Shown here piece after piece: positions 15,999-23,529 of a stretch of 34,007 bases of DNA. Both the position numbers and the translations under genes were made by a program. A model generated the notes under the pieces. That model was given only the letters and a program-made list of their open reading frames with translations. It was not told where the DNA came from and ran no database searches. The DNA is taken from assembly GCA_035319065.1 (NCBI GenBank), contig DATHDM010000329.1, forward strand, positions 1 through 34,007, read 5' to 3'. Origin of the DNA: DASPRM01 sp035319065. GTDB lineage: Bacteria > Acidobacteriota > Terriglobia > Terriglobales > Acidobacteriaceae. How positions within the stretch are numbered: the stretch's first letter is position 1; the number at the start of each line of letters is the position of its first letter.

Positions 15999-18371
15999 TT
16001 ACACGACCTGCAAGATGACTTTTTTCAAGTCTTCGTCCCGTGACGAGCTGCCAACCATGATCTCGAATTCACCCGGCTCGACCACGTATTTCATGTCCAG
16101 GTTGTAAAAGGCGAGCGATTCGGGCGTGATTTCCAACGCGACGGTCTGCGACTCGCCGGCACGCAGATGGATTTTCCTAAAGGCCTTCAATTCCTTCACC
16201 GGGCGGGTAACGGAGCTGACGACATCGCGGATGTAGAGCTGAACGACCTCGCTGCCTGCGCGCTTTCCGGTGTTGGTCACCTTGGCGCGGACGCGCGTGG
16301 CACCCTGCCGGGGAATACGCTTCCTTTCCAAATGAACGTTCTCGATGGCGAACTCGGTGTAGCTGAGGCCGTAGCCGAAGGCGTACAGCGGAGAAACATC
16401 GTCAAACAGGTAACCTCGCCGCGCCGAGGGCTTGTAGTTGTAGTAGGCGGGCAGATGACCGACCGAACGCGGAATGGTGATCGGCAGCTTGCCGCCGGGA
16501 TTGAAGTCCCCGAAGAGGCATTCGGCAATCGCTGTGCCCGTCTCCTGCCCCAGGTACCAGCACTCAAAGATTACGGGGACGGTCTGGCTGAGGGAACGAA
16601 TCGAAAGCGGGCGGCCGTTGAAGAGGAGAGCGATGACCGGCTTGGCAAGCGCAACCATGGCCGCGACCAGTTCGTCCTGGCGTCCGATGAGGTCGAGGCT
16701 GGTGCGATCGCCCATGTGGGTCAGGGACCAGGCTTCGCGAGAGGTTTGCTCGTTGCCGCCAAGGGCCAGAACGATGGCATCGGCACGCCGGGCGACCTCG
16801 GCCGCTTCTGCAATCTGCCTGCGGTCCTGCTGGGGGTCGCTGGGCACGACTTCATCCTGGTTCCACGAGCCGCCGATGGTGATCTGGCAGCCCTGGCTGT
16901 AGACAACCTCCACACGCTTCCCAGCCCGAGCCTGAATTCCCTCCAGAACGGTGACGTTGTTTCGGGGAACACCACTGTATCCGCCCAGCAGGCTGCGGTG
17001 AGCGTTGGGACCGATGACGGCGATGGTGTGCAGCTTCGTCTGGTCCAGAGGGACAACATTGCCTTCGTTCTTGAGCAACGTGACTGCCTCGCGCGCCGAC
17101 TGAAGCGCAACCTTGCGGTTGACGTCGCAGCCGTTAAACTGCTCCGCCTCCGCGGGGCTAACGTAGGGATCGTCAAACAGGCCCAGCCTGAACTTCCACA
17201 GGAGCATGGGAGCCACCAGCTCATCGAGCTGGGATTCCTTGAGGACGCCCTTGCGCACCAGTTCGACCAGATGCAGATAGCAGTCGGGATCGGGCAGTTC
17301 GATGTTCACGCCGGCACGGACCGCCAGGGCGCACGCCTCTTTCTTGTCCCTGGCGACCGAATGACCATGCGTATCCGGGCGATGACTCAATTCCCAGATG
17401 GCATAGTAGTCAGAAACGACGAAGCCTTTGAAGCCCCACTCCTTGCGGAGCACGTCGCGCAGGAGCCAGCGGCTGGCATGCGAGGGAACACCGTCAATCT
17501 CGTTGTAAGAGGCCATCACGCTGATCGCGCCCCCTTCCCACAAAGCCTGGTGGAAGGGAGCGAGAAAGGTTTCCCGCAGAATGCGCAGCGAGACGTTGGC
17601 CGGGGCGCAATTCATGCCCGACTCGGGCTGGCCGTGTCCGGCGAAGTGCTTGAGGGTGGCGATGAGGCGCGTCTTGTCGCGAAACGTCGCATCCCCCTGG
17701 AATCCGCGGACGGCGGCGATGCCCATGCGCGACACCAAGTAGGGATCTTCTCCATAGGTTTCCTCGACCCTGCCCCAGCGCGGGTCGCGCGCGACATCCA
17801 CCACGGGGGTCAACGCCTGATGTGCGCCACGCAGGCGAGCTTCCCGGGCGGTTATGGCGAAAACCGATTCGACCAAGGCAGGATTCCACGTGGACGCTAA
17901 AGCGATGGGCTGGGGAAAGCTGGTTGCGTCGACGGCGGCGTGGCCGTGGAGGCACTCCTCATGAAACATCACCGGAATTCCCAGCCGGCTGTGCTCAAGG
18001 AAGAACTTCTGGATGGCATTGGTGAGCTCGGCCATCTGGCGGGCGTTTCGGCCGCCGCCGGCGTCGCTGGGGCGGCCGACCTGGCCCAGGCCGTGTCCGG
18101 CCTGGAAGGCGGCTTTGGCTTTGTCGAAATCGAAGTTCCCGGCCCCATCGACCATCGTGCTGGACTTCTGCTGCCAGATACAGAGCATCTGCGCCGCTTT
18201 TTCTTCCAGCGTCATGTTGGAGAGAAGGTCGCGGACGCGCGCCTGGGCGGAGAGCCTGGGGTTGCGGTACGCGAGGGCGCTCGGACGCGCGCGGGAGCCG
18301 TTTGGCTTCCGGGTGGGAGCACGTCTCCTTTTCTTTCTTGCAGGCGAGGCAGGTGCGAGCGAGCGGGGCAT
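15999..18371 (-). CDS. GH3 beta-xylosidase-like enzyme, no signal peptide
   Basis: A 790-residue GH3 enzyme. The N-terminus is strongly basic (ARKKRRRAPTRK) with no hydrophobic core, so it is predicted to be cytoplasmic, unlike the other GH3 of the operon. GH3 motifs: LLSNMTLEEKAAQM, FHEECLHGHAA, DVARDPRWGRVEETYGEDP, TLKHFAGHG, the nucleophile D321 in FVVSDYYAI, GPNAHRSLLGGYSG, FECWYLGQETGTA, then a fibronectin-III-like domain with GSEVVQLYIRDVVSSVTRPVKELKAF. The WxL-HG and SDY variants resemble bacterial beta-xylosidases, but specificity is inferred. First gene of the operon with GPH transporter, GH10 and GH3; GGGAG lies four bases before the ATG. Divergent from the MFS gene. Confidence 0.92.
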   Translation of the reverse strand: MPRSLAPASPARKKRRRAPTRKPNGSRARPSALAYRNPRLSAQARVRDLLSNMTLEEKAAQMLCIWQQKSSTMVDGAGNFDFDKAKAAFQAGHGLGQVGRPSDAGGGRNARQMAELTNAIQKFFLEHSRLGIPVMFHEECLHGHAAVDATSFPQPIALASTWNPALVESVFAITAREARLRGAHQALTPVVDVARDPRWGRVEETYGEDPYLVSRMGIAAVRGFQGDATFRDKTRLIATLKHFAGHGQPESGMNCAPANVSLRILRETFLAPFHQALWEGGAISVMASYNEIDGVPSHASRWLLRDVLRKEWGFKGFVVSDYYAIWELSHRPDTHGHSVARDKKEACALAVRAGVNIELPDPDCYLHLVELVRKGVLKESQLDELVAPMLLWKFRLGLFDDPYVSPAEAEQFNGCDVNRKVALQSAREAVTLLKNEGNVVPLDQTKLHTIAVIGPNAHRSLLGGYSGVPRNNVTVLEGIQARAGKRVEVVYSQGCQITIGGSWNQDEVVPSDPQQDRRQIAEAAEVARRADAIVLALGGNEQTSREAWSLTHMGDRTSLDLIGRQDELVAAMVALAKPVIALLFNGRPLSIRSLSQTVPVIFECWYLGQETGTAIAECLFGDFNPGGKLPITIPRSVGHLPAYYNYKPSARRGYLFDDVSPLYAFGYGLSYTEFAIENVHLERKRIPRQGATRVRAKVTNTGKRAGSEVVQLYIRDVVSSVTRPVKELKAFRKIHLRAGESQTVALEITPESLAFYNLDMKYVVEPGEFEIMVGSSSRDEDLKKVILQVV

Positions 18372-18540
18372 CGGGCTCCCGGGCGAAGAGATTCCAGAAT
18401 CGGACAGTTTAGTTCGGGCGATGAACTATATCATTGTTCGCTCGTCGGTTTTGCTGCGAGAATCTGGCGGACGCGCAAGGGCCGGTTCCAATACGGGTCC
18501 GGCGTTCGGATCGAGCGAACGATTTTTTCCGGCGCTCGTC
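18372..18540 (+). promoter_or_regulatory. Divergent GH3/MFS region with two competing hairpins and a T-run (attenuator-like)
   Basis: The 169-base spacer contains CGTTCG (18503-18508) / CGAACG (18516-18521) with a 7-base loop, followed at once by ATTTTTTCC, which looks like an intrinsic terminator 15 bases before the MFS start. A second element, GTTCGCTCG (18436-18444), is perfectly complementary to CGAGCGAAC (18512-18520), overlapping the terminator's right arm. The two pairings exclude each other. They could be RNA alternatives, or a pair of DNA operators for a repressor. A TATAGT hexamer lies on the minus strand near 18427 towards GH3, without a good -35. Confidence 0.4.
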
Positions 18541-19869
18541 ATGAGCATGGCTGATCCAAGGCAACCATCGGTGGTGAGGGGAGCGAGCACAACGGCGGAG
18601 GATGCTTCGGCCCGGGCGCCCGCGGCTTTCGGACGCTACCGCTGGCGCATCTGCGCCCTGCTCTTCTTTGCCACCACGATCAACTATGTTGACCGGCAGG
18701 TGCTGGGAATCCTGGCGCCGGAGCTGCAGCGTTCGATCGGCTGGAACGAAGCGCAGTACGGCCACATCGTCACTGCTTTCCAGGCCGCCTACGCGCTGGG
18801 CCTGCTGCTTGCGGGCAGCTTCATCGATCGGGTGGGAACCCGGCTGGGCTATGCCCTGGCTGTGGCGGTGTGGAGCCTGTCGGCGATGGGGCACGCTCTG
18901 GCGCGGAGCGTACTGGGGTTCGGCTTTGCGCGCTTCATGCTGGGGCTGGGTGAATCGGGAAATTTTCCAGCCGCAATCAAGACGGTGGCGGAATGGTTCC
19001 CCAGGAAAGAGCGCGCGCTGGCCACCGGTATCTTTAATGCGGGTTCGAATGTGGGAGCGATCATCGCACCGCTGGTCGTCCCTCCGATCACGGTTCGCTT
19101 CGGGTGGCGCGCGGCATTTCTCTGCACCGGCATTTTCAGCGCTCTGTGGATCGTCGCCTGGTTGACGACATACCGCAGGCCGCAGGAGCACACGGGGATC
19201 GGGAGGGCGGAACTGCGTTACATCGAAAGCGACGCGGGGCCGCCTGCGGTCAGGGTTCCCTGGGCGCAGCTGCTGCCGCGGCGGCAAACCTGGGCGGTGG
19301 CAATGGGCAAGTTCATGACCGACCCGGTGTGGTGGTTTTTTCTATTCTGGCTGCCCAAGTTTCTGAACGCCAAACACGGCCTCACGCTGACTCAATTGGG
19401 ACCGCCGCTGGTCATCATTTACGTGATGGCGGATGTGGGCAGCATCGCCGGAGGCTGGCTGTCGTCACGATTCATCCAGCGTGGGTGGAGCGTGAATCGC
19501 GCGCGCAAGGTGACGATGCTGATCTGCGCGCTGGCGGTGGCGCCGATCATGCTGGCGGCGCGAGTGACCAGCCTGTGGGAGGCGGTGGCGCTGATCAGCC
19601 TGGCGACGGCTGCGCACCAGGGCTGGTCAGCCAACCTGTACACCCTGGCGTCGGACATGTTCCCGCGCGCGGCGGTTGCCTCGGTGGTGGGAATCGGCGG
19701 ATTCGGGGGAGCGGTGGGGGGAATGCTGATTGCAACCTTCGCCGGCTCCGAGCTGCAGGCGACCGGCAGCTATCTGCCGATGTTCGTGCTTGCCGGCATG
19801 ACCTACCTGGCAGCCTTGCTGATGATTCAGTTGCTGGCGCCGCGGCTGGAGGCAGTGAACCTGGAGTAG
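18541..19869 (+). CDS. exuT: MFS hexuronate transporter (ExuT-like)
   Basis: A 442-residue major facilitator of the anion:cation symporter type, which brings hexuronates into the cytoplasm. Landmarks: RWRICALLFFATTINYVDRQVLG in the first helix, GWNEAQYGHIVTAFQAAYALG, the loop GSFIDRVGTRLGY, RFMLGLGESGNFPAAIKTVAEWFPRKERALATGIFNAGSNVG, and DPVWWFFLFWLPKFL in the second half. The NYVDRQVL and GESGNFPAAIKTVAEWFP motifs are typical of ExuT-like transporters. The frame is open far upstream (18013) but overlaps the opposite GH3; the ATG at 18541 gives a normal family length, with 18547 and 18421 as other in-frame ATGs. Followed by KDG kinase and KDPG aldolase. Glucuronate specificity is inferred from neighbours. 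Confidence 0.9.
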   Translation: MSMADPRQPSVVRGASTTAEDASARAPAAFGRYRWRICALLFFATTINYVDRQVLGILAPELQRSIGWNEAQYGHIVTAFQAAYALGLLLAGSFIDRVGTRLGYALAVAVWSLSAMGHALARSVLGFGFARFMLGLGESGNFPAAIKTVAEWFPRKERALATGIFNAGSNVGAIIAPLVVPPITVRFGWRAAFLCTGIFSALWIVAWLTTYRRPQEHTGIGRAELRYIESDAGPPAVRVPWAQLLPRRQTWAVAMGKFMTDPVWWFFLFWLPKFLNAKHGLTLTQLGPPLVIIYVMADVGSIAGGWLSSRFIQRGWSVNRARKVTMLICALAVAPIMLAARVTSLWEAVALISLATAAHQGWSANLYTLASDMFPRAAVASVVGIGGFGGAVGGMLIATFAGSELQATGSYLPMFVLAGMTYLAALLMIQLLAPRLEAVNLE

Positions 19870-19881
19870 GCGCGGGGAGCC

Positions 19882-19897
19882 ACGGGTGGAAGCCCGT
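19882..19897 (+). terminator. Weak hairpin between MFS and KDG kinase genes
   Basis: ACGGG (19882-19886) and CCCGT (19893-19897) form a 5-bp stem with a 6-base loop, followed by ATCTTCTATTTTC. The stem is short and the T-run is interrupted, so it would be at most a partial terminator or an mRNA-processing hairpin within the operon. Confidence 0.25.
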
Positions 19898-19942
19898 ATC
19901 TTCTATTTTCAGCAGCCGAGAGATGCTTTGCCGAGGTGAGAG

Positions 19943-21037
19943 ATGGCACTGACGATCAAGCCCAAGCAGGGGTGCCGCTGGGACCTGGTCAGCCTGGGAG
20001 AAGTGATGGTGCGGCTGGACCCAGGCGACCGACGCATCTGGACCACCCGCCACTTCGAGGTCTGCGAAGGCGGCGGGGAATACAACGTCGCTCGCGGCCT
20101 GAAGCGGTGCTTCGGGCTGGATACGGCGATCGTGACTGCGTTCGCCGATAACCCGGTGGGGCGGCTGCTGGAGGACCTGATTTATCAGGGTGGGGTGGAT
20201 CAGTCGCTGGTGCGCTGGGTGGAATTCGACGGCGTGGGGCGCAAGGTGCGCAACGGCCTGAACTTCACCGAGCGGGGCTTTGGCGTGCGCGCAGCGCTCG
20301 GGTGCTCGGACCGCGGGCATAGTGCCGCGTCGCAACTCAAGGCCGGCGACATTGACTGGGAGGACATCTTTGGGCGAAAGGGAGCACGCTGGTTTCACAC
20401 CGGCGGGATCTTCTGCGCGCTCTCGGAGACCACGCCCGACGTTGCCCTGGAAGCAATGCAGGCGGCCAAGGGGCATGGAGTGGTGGTCTCCTACGATCTG
20501 AATTATCGCGAGTCGCTGTGGAAGGGCGTGGGCGGCAAGAAGCAGGCCCAGGCGGTGAATCGGCGGCTGGCCCCTTTGGTGGATGTGATGCTGGGCAACG
20601 AAGAGGACTTCTCCGCCGCATTGGCCTTCGAGGTGCCGGGCATGGACGAGCATCTTTCCGACTTCGAGGTGCAGGCGTTCCGGCAGATGATCGGGCAGGT
20701 GGTGGCGAAATTTCCCTTCCAAGTGGTCGCAACCACGCTGCGCAAGGCGAAGACCGCCACCCGCAACGACTGGGGTGCAATTTGCTATTGCGACGGCCAG
20801 TTCTACGAGGCCAAGACCCGCGCCGATCTAGAGATCTACGACCGGGTGGGCGGCGGGGATTCATTTGCCTCGGGCTTGATCTATGGCTTTCTCAGCGGCC
20901 ACAGTCCGGACTGGTCGGTGGAGTGCGGCGCCGCCCACGGCGCCCTGGCAATGACCACGCCTGGCGACACCACAATGGCTACCCTAAAGGAAGTGCTGAA
21001 CGTGATGAAGGGTGCAGGAGCCCGCATCGCGCGTTGA
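19943..21037 (+). CDS. kdgK: 2-keto-3-deoxygluconate kinase (PfkB family)
   Basis: Phosphorylates KDG to KDPG with ATP. The 364-residue protein shows PfkB family features: VSLGEVMVRLDPG at the N-terminus, the sugar-binding CEGGGEYNVARGL (the GGxxxN motif), HTGGIFCALSE, VSYDLNYRESLW, MLGNEEDF and the catalytic signature DRVGGGDSFASGLIYG with base D306. It is somewhat longer than typical KdgK (about 310-340) owing to a segment around 210-245. The call of KDG as substrate rests on the next gene being KDPG aldolase and on ManD and UxaC nearby; other ribokinase-like sugars remain possible. ATG preceded by GAGGTGAGAG, the same ribosome site as the next gene, which begins 8 bases after this one stops. 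Confidence 0.9.
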   Translation: MALTIKPKQGCRWDLVSLGEVMVRLDPGDRRIWTTRHFEVCEGGGEYNVARGLKRCFGLDTAIVTAFADNPVGRLLEDLIYQGGVDQSLVRWVEFDGVGRKVRNGLNFTERGFGVRAALGCSDRGHSAASQLKAGDIDWEDIFGRKGARWFHTGGIFCALSETTPDVALEAMQAAKGHGVVVSYDLNYRESLWKGVGGKKQAQAVNRRLAPLVDVMLGNEEDFSAALAFEVPGMDEHLSDFEVQAFRQMIGQVVAKFPFQVVATTLRKAKTATRNDWGAICYCDGQFYEAKTRADLEIYDRVGGGDSFASGLIYGFLSGHSPDWSVECGAAHGALAMTTPGDTTMATLKEVLNVMKGAGARIAR

Positions 21038-21045
21038 GGTGAGAG

Positions 21046-21714
21046 ATGACCAAGGAGCAGGTTCGAGAAATCGTGCGGGATGTGGGAATCATTCCCGTCG
21101 TGCGCGCCGCGTCAGCGAGTCAGGCGCTCCTGGCGGCGGAGGCGGTGCGCGCGGGCGGCATTCCCATTGTCGAGATCACTATGACCGTCCCGGGGGCAGT
21201 GGACGTGATCCGGGAGCTGGTGAGGAAGGCGAGCGCAGGCGTGCTGGTGGGCGCGGGCACGGTGCTGGACGGGGACAGCGCGCGCCGCTGCCTGGATGCG
21301 GGAGCGAAATTTCTGGTCAGCCCGGGGCTGGACCTGGAGACCGTCAAGCTGGCCGGCGATGAGGGCATTCTGATGATAGCGGGAGCGCTGTCGCCGACGG
21401 AGGTGATCACCGCGTGGAAGGCGGGGTCGGACCTGGTGAAGATCTTTCCCTGCGGCAATGTGGGCGGACCCAAATACATCAAGGCCCTGAAAGGCCCGCT
21501 GCCGCAAGTGCCGCTGGTCCCCACTGGAGGCGTGAGCCTGGAGACCGCCGCGGAGTTCATTCGAGCGGGAGCCGCGGCCCTCGGCATCGGGGGCGAGTTG
21601 GTCTCCGCCGCGGCGTTGAAATCGGGAAACACAGCCGCGATCACCAGCACCGCCAAGCAGTACGTGGAGATCGTGCGGCAGGCACGGGAGCCGGAGGCGG
21701 CCGCCATCGGTTAG
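21046..21714 (+). CDS. eda: 2-keto-3-deoxy-6-phosphogluconate aldolase
   Basis: Splits KDPG to pyruvate and glyceraldehyde-3-phosphate, closing the glucuronate route. The 222-residue length and motifs are standard for the KDPG/KHG aldolase family: IIPVVRA, E43 in VEITMTVPGA, VGAGTVLD, the Schiff-base lysine K132 in SDLVKIFPCG, and the phosphate-binding VPTGGVSLE and GIGGELV. The ATG has the strong ribosome site GAGGTGAGAG. It ends 37 bases before the convergent SDR gene ends. Confidence 0.95.
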   Translation: MTKEQVREIVRDVGIIPVVRAASASQALLAAEAVRAGGIPIVEITMTVPGAVDVIRELVRKASAGVLVGAGTVLDGDSARRCLDAGAKFLVSPGLDLETVKLAGDEGILMIAGALSPTEVITAWKAGSDLVKIFPCGNVGGPKYIKALKGPLPQVPLVPTGGVSLETAAEFIRAGAAALGIGGELVSAAALKSGNTAAITSTAKQYVEIVRQAREPEAAAIG

Positions 21715-21751
21715 GGGTGGAGGCTTGTCATGGCAATATCGGAACAGGAAT

Positions 21752-22528
21752 TCACTGGTTGACGCCGCTGGCCAGGAAGCCGCCGTCGACCACCAGCACC
21801 TGCCCGGTCACGAAGCTGGCGGCGTCGGAGGCCAAGAATACGGTGGCGCCGACCAGTTCTTCCAGTTGGCCGAAGCGGCGCATGGGGGTGCGCATGAGAA
21901 ATTCCTGGCCACGTGCCGTGCCGTCGAGCAGATCCGCGTTCAAGGCGGTGCGAAACACCCCGGGAGCAACGGCGTTGACGCACACGCCGTGGCGCGCCCA
22001 TTCGATGGCGAGCGACTGGGTGAGCGAGACCAGTCCCGACTTGCTGGCAGCATACGCGGCCACCTCGTAGAGGGCGACAAAGGAAGACAGAGACGCGATG
22101 TTGATGATGCGCCCGTAGCGGCGTTCCAGCATGTGGCGGCCGAAAATCTGGCAGGCGCGCAGGGCGCCGGTCAGGTTGGTGTCCATCACTTCGTCCCACT
22201 CTTCCTCAGGCAAATCGAGGGTGGGGGTGCGGCGGGTGCGGCCGGCGGCGTTGACCAGGATTTCGACGCTGCCAAAGGCGTCGCAGGCGGCCTTGGACAG
22301 ATTTTCCAGGCTGGCACGGTCAGTTACGTCGCAGGTGACGGCCAGGGACTGCATGCCCAGGCCGCGGACCTTCTCGCAAGCGGCCTCAACCAGGTCGGGA
22401 CGGCGACCGGTGGGCACAACATTGGCGCCAGCCAAGGCGAGTCCACGCGCCAGAGTCAGGCCGATGCCGGAGGTGCCGCCAATTACCACAGCAGTTTTGT
22501 TCTTGAGATCGAGGCGCGGATGTCCCAT
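21752..22528 (-). CDS. Short-chain dehydrogenase/reductase, candidate fructuronate reductase
   Basis: A 258-residue classical SDR. Visible: the Rossmann motif GGTSGIGLTLARGLA (about 17-31), CDVTD (66-70), NAAG (93-96), the catalytic S146-Y159-K163 set (INIAS, YAASK), PG after VAP, and the C-terminal VTGQVLVVDGGFLA. GRRPDL after strand 2 suggests NADPH is likely, since the arginines could hold the phosphate. It resembles gluconate-5-dehydrogenase/KduD-like SDRs. No UxuB (long-chain mannonate dehydrogenase) is visible, and this is the only dehydrogenase in the uronate locus, so reduction of fructuronate to mannonate is the natural assignment, but it is inference. The frame stays open up to 23482; the ATG at 22528 gives normal family length, with GAGAG just upstream. 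Confidence 0.9.
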   Translation of the reverse strand: MGHPRLDLKNKTAVVIGGTSGIGLTLARGLALAGANVVPTGRRPDLVEAACEKVRGLGMQSLAVTCDVTDRASLENLSKAACDAFGSVEILVNAAGRTRRTPTLDLPEEEWDEVMDTNLTGALRACQIFGRHMLERRYGRIINIASLSSFVALYEVAAYAASKSGLVSLTQSLAIEWARHGVCVNAVAPGVFRTALNADLLDGTARGQEFLMRTPMRRFGQLEELVGATVFLASDAASFVTGQVLVVDGGFLASGVNQ

Positions 22529-22608
22529 CTCTCTCGCTTCGGTGGGAATTGAACTCCAGTGGGACATCCTAACAGGATGGGGGCAACCATGGGTGGGGCC
22601 AGGGCCTT

Positions 22609-22614
22609 TACAAT
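22609..22614 (+). promoter_or_regulatory. -10-like TACAAT seven bases before the Crp-family start
   Basis: TACAAT lies 7 bases before the ATG at 22622 and no ribosome site is visible, so transcription could begin at or next to the start codon. No good -35 hexamer is seen 17 bases upstream. Confidence 0.35.
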
Positions 22615-22621
22615 ACCGGCT

Positions 22622-23335
22622 ATGGCGGATGCCGCGGATGCAAAGAGCGGGCGTGCCAGCGTGCTCGGGCGCGTACCGATATTCGCCGATCTCTCGCAGG
22701 CGGAACTGAGATTCCTGGCCGAGCGCGCCGTCCCCCGGCGCTACGCGGCGGGCGAGCTGATCTTTAATGAAGGCGATCCCTGCAACGGGCTGTACATCGT
22801 GGAGTCGGGCGCGGTGCGCATCTTCAAGACTTCGGCGGGTGGGCGGGAGCAGGTGCTGACGGTGGAGCAGGCGGGCAGTTCGGTGGCCGAACTGCCGGTG
22901 TTCGATGGCGGCGCCTATCCGGCGTCGGCAATGGTTGCAGCCGAGTCCACGCTGCTGTTCATCAGCCGCAGCGACTTTCGCGCGCTGTGTGTGGAGCACC
23001 CGGAGGTGGCGCTGAAGGTGCTGCGGATGGTAGGTCTGCGCCTGCGGCGGCTGGTGGGCATCATCGAGGAGCTTTCCTTCACCACGGTGCGGCATCGCCT
23101 GGCAGGGTTGCTGTTGCGCCTGGCGCGCGAGGCGGGCCACCGCAGCGGGCGCGCCGACTTCCAGGTCAACGTCAGCAACCAGGAGCTGGCGTCGCAGATC
23201 GGCACGGTGCGGGAGCTGGTCTCGCGCAACCTGAGCCGGCTGCAGGCGGAGGGACTGATCCAGATGGAGGGCAAGAACATCACCATCCCCGACCTCGCCC
23301 GACTGGAAGCCGAGATCCGCGATCAGCAGGGCTAG
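22622..23335 (+). CDS. Crp/FNR-family transcription regulator
   Basis: A 237-residue regulator with an N-terminal cyclic-nucleotide-binding-like barrel (LGRVPIFADLSQAELRFLAER, GELIFNEGDPCNGLYIVESGAVRIFKTSAGGREQVL), a long dimer helix (LRMVGLRLRRLVGIIEELSF), and a C-terminal winged helix with NQELASQIGTVRELVSRNLSRLQ. The recognition helix has R-E-L-V-S-R, combining the CRP Arg-Glu and the FNR Glu-Ser-Arg positions. The N-terminal cysteine cluster of oxygen-sensing FNR is absent, so a heme, NO or nucleotide signal is more likely. Upstream in-frame ATGs at 22559, 22577 and 22589 are possible; I prefer 22622 because the family domain starts shortly after. The ric gene follows after 194 bases, with an FNR-like site between, suggesting control of nitrosative-stress repair. 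Confidence 0.9.
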   Translation: MADAADAKSGRASVLGRVPIFADLSQAELRFLAERAVPRRYAAGELIFNEGDPCNGLYIVESGAVRIFKTSAGGREQVLTVEQAGSSVAELPVFDGGAYPASAMVAAESTLLFISRSDFRALCVEHPEVALKVLRMVGLRLRRLVGIIEELSFTTVRHRLAGLLLRLAREAGHRSGRADFQVNVSNQELASQIGTVRELVSRNLSRLQAEGLIQMEGKNITIPDLARLEAEIRDQQG

Positions 23336-23469
23336 GCCTGAACAGCAATCGTAGAAAACTGCAATCCGGAAAACAGCAGGTCCATTACATTCACAACCTT
23401 GGGGAAATTCACCATTCGCCTCATGGGGTGTGCCTCTTAACTGGTGGGCAGTGCAACGGAAGCAAGCTG

Positions 23470-23510
23470 TGACATAAGTCATCGGCTCGGCTCAGGGGCG
23501 CCGCTAGTCT
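23470..23510 (+). promoter_or_regulatory. FNR/DNR-like operator and -10 upstream of ric
   Basis: TGAC-ATAA-GTCA at 23470-23481 is a perfect palindrome of FNR/DNR-type layout (4-base centre). TAGTCT at 23505-23510 fits a -10; a start near 23517 would put the palindrome centre at about -41.5, the standard class II activator position. This is geometry read from the sequence; binding is inferred. Confidence 0.5.
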
Positions 23511-23529
23511 CTTGGCGAGGGAGTTTGGG

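Noticed and set aside
16167..17900. 577-codon open frame on the plus strand, opposite the signal-less GH3
   Set aside because: Antisense shadow of a high-GC gene; composition is His/Arg/Gly/Asp-rich without domain motifs, while the minus strand has full GH3 motifs.
23336..23469. Looked for a small gene or RNA between the Crp-family gene and ric
   Set aside because: No ribosome site with a coding-like frame and no stable RNA-like fold could be supported; only the operator further right stands out.
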